This document shows positions 39,758-40,869 of a stretch of DNA of 40,869 bases, in pieces. Below the pieces are notes generated by a model. The model was not told where the DNA came from, made no database searches, and saw only the letters and a list, made by a program, of their open reading frames with translations. Position 1 is the stretch's first letter; the number at the start of each line of letters is the position of its first letter. Origin of the DNA: Pseudonocardia xinjiangensis (GTDB lineage: Bacteria > Actinomycetota > Actinomycetes > Mycobacteriales > Pseudonocardiaceae). The stretch is taken from the NCBI RefSeq assembly GCF_012911925.1, contig NZ_JAAXKY010000059.1, positions 1-40,869 of the forward strand, given 5' to 3'. The translations under genes were made by a program, and so were the position numbers.

Positions 39758-40869
39758 CCGCCCGGGGACAGCTCGCCGCGGCGCGCCGGATCGTCGTCAA
39801 GGTCGGGTCGTCCTCGCTCACCAGCCTCGACGGCGGGCTCGACCCGCTGCGGCTCGACGCGTTGGTCGACGCCCTCGCGGCCCGGCGCGCGGCGGGCAGC
39901 CAGGTGGTGCTGGTGTCCTCGGGGGCGATCGCGGCCGGGCTGGCCCCGCTCGGGCTGTCCCGCCGCCCCCGCGACCTCGCCACCCAGCAGGCCGCGGCGG
40001 CCGTGGGGCAGCTGCTGCTCGCACAGGCCTATGCGGCCTCGTTCGCGCGGCACGAGCAGGCGATCGGGCAGGTGCTGCTCACCGCCGACGACATGATCCG
40101 CCGCGCCAACTACCGCAACGCCCAGCGCACGCTCGAACGCCTGCTCGGCCTCGGTGTGCTCCCGGTGGTGAACGAGAACGACACCGTCGCCACCGACGAG
40201 ATCCGGGTCGGTGACAACGACCGGCTGGCCGCACTCGTGGCCCACCTCATCGGCGCCGACGGCCTCGTGCTGCTGTCGGACGTCGACGGGCTCTACGACG
40301 GCGACCCGCGCCTGCCCGGCTCGCGTCTGATCGGCGAGGTGGAGGCGCCGTCCGACCTGGAGACCGTGCGGATCGCCCGGCCCGGCGAGGGCAGCCTCGG
40401 CCGTGGCGGCATGGCCACCAAGATCACGGCGGCCGCGATGGCCGCCGCCGCGGGCATCCCGGTGCTGCTCGCGGCGTCGGAGGACGTCACCTCCGCACTC
40501 GACGCCTCGGAGGTGGGCCCCAAGGTGGGCACCGCCTTCCAGCCCTCCGGACGCCGGATGTCGGCCCGCCGGTTCTGGCTGCGGCACGCCGCGGACGTGC
40601 GCGGTTCGCTCGACCTCGACGCGGGCGCCGTGGCCGCGGTGATCGGCCGCAGGCGCTCCCTGCTCGCCGCCGGCATCCACGGCATCTCCGGTGACTTCGT
40701 GGCGGGCGACGTGGTCGACCTCGTGGGGCCGCACGGCGTCGTCGTCGCGCGCGGGGTGGTCGGCTTCGACGCCACCGAGCTGCCGTCGCTGATCGGCCGC
40801 CGCTCCCGCGACCTCGCCCCCGAACAGCGCCGCGAGGTCGTGCACGCCGACGACCTGGTCCCCCTGACC
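39754..40869 (+). CDS. proB: Glutamate 5-kinase, 3' end cut by the window
   Basis: The first enzyme of proline biosynthesis, phosphorylating the gamma-carboxyl of glutamate. 372 codons are visible without a stop, to the last base. The amino-acid-kinase domain starts [14 protein letters not shown] and includes [31 protein letters not shown] and [12 protein letters not shown]. The substrate loop [22 protein letters not shown] follows. The C-terminal PUA domain contains [27 protein letters not shown]. Only a few residues are likely to be missing. The GTG overlaps the obgE stop. Confidence 0.95.
   Translation, partial: MTARGQLAAARRIVVKVGSSSLTSLDGGLDPLRLDALVDALAARRAAGSQVVLVSSGAIAAGLAPLGLSRRPRDLATQQAAAAVGQLLLAQAYAASFARHEQAIGQVLLTADDMIRRANYRNAQRTLERLLGLGVLPVVNENDTVATDEIRVGDNDRLAALVAHLIGADGLVLLSDVDGLYDGDPRLPGSRLIGEVEAPSDLETVRIARPGEGSLGRGGMATKITAAAMAAAAGIPVLLAASEDVTSALDASEVGPKVGTAFQPSGRRMSARRFWLRHAADVRGSLDLDAGAVAAVIGRRRSLLAAGIHGISGDFVAGDVVDLVGPHGVVVARGVVGFDATELPSLIGRRSRDLAPEQRREVVHADDLVPLT

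Noticed and set aside
1..40869. tRNA, rRNA, CRISPR array, integrase, transposase or phage genes
   Set aside because: I looked for T-loop GGTTCGAA-type motifs, regularly spaced repeats and recombinase-like proteins. None is visible.

Overview
This 40.9 kb window is chromosomal DNA from a high-GC actinobacterium. The codon usage is strongly G/C-ending, there are many GTG starts and 4-nt ATGA/GTGA stop-start overlaps, and there is an F420-type PPOX protein. The core gene orders tig-clpP1-clpP2-clpX, valS-folC-DUF4233-ndk and rne-rplU-rpmA-obgE-proB are all typical of actinobacteria. Gene content and the OFA transporter with its tiny partner suggest Pseudonocardiales (a Pseudonocardia-like organism); that placement is inference. 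No tRNA, rRNA, CRISPR array, integrase or transposase is visible, and no gene-free stretch exceeds 300 bases.

Layout. 1-4941: a small Asp23/Gls24-like protein, trigger factor, the two ClpP peptidases and ClpX (protein folding and turnover), with a good ClgR-type operator ahead of clpP1P2. 4942-11289: accessory genes. These are an oxalate/formate-type MFS carrier with a 50-residue partner, DUF6457, a PPOX F420 protein, a Cmx/CmrA-type MFS exporter, a Tat-exported PhoD phosphatase with PHO-box-like heptamers, and an unassigned C39-peptidase-like protein. 11286-16763: housekeeping operon valS-folC-DUF4233, then ndk and a GNAT acetyltransferase. 16675-20968: a TetR regulator with a frameshifted metallo-beta-lactamase-fold gene, divergent from a three-gene ABC-2 exporter. 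21067-24158: a TspO-like membrane protein converging on a large membrane-anchored repeat protein. 24299-26768: a TIGR03960 radical SAM protein coupled to a GNAT gene. 26769-33236: an AraC regulator, a three-subunit PaoABC-like molybdenum hydroxylase and an AnsP-like amino-acid permease. 33315-40869: the TIGR03936/DUF2344 protein, RNase E/G, L21, L27, ObgE and the start of proB, which runs off the window.

The most noteworthy structure is the 26.8-33.3 kb segment. It separates the radical SAM gene (TIGR03960) from its usual neighbour (TIGR03936/DUF2344), and a 48-bp direct repeat (42/48 identical) lies at each edge. Each repeat copy provides an ATG preceded by a -10-like hexamer. Other points worth checking are recurrent -10 hexamers placed 12-14 nt before start codons (leaderless mRNAs), an 11-codon leaderless uORF coupled to the radical SAM gene, a frameshift that looks like loss of one ACCG unit, and a palindrome covering the -35 of the oxalate/formate carrier. 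I see core genes with an accessory oxidoreductase segment, not an obviously new defence or mobile system.
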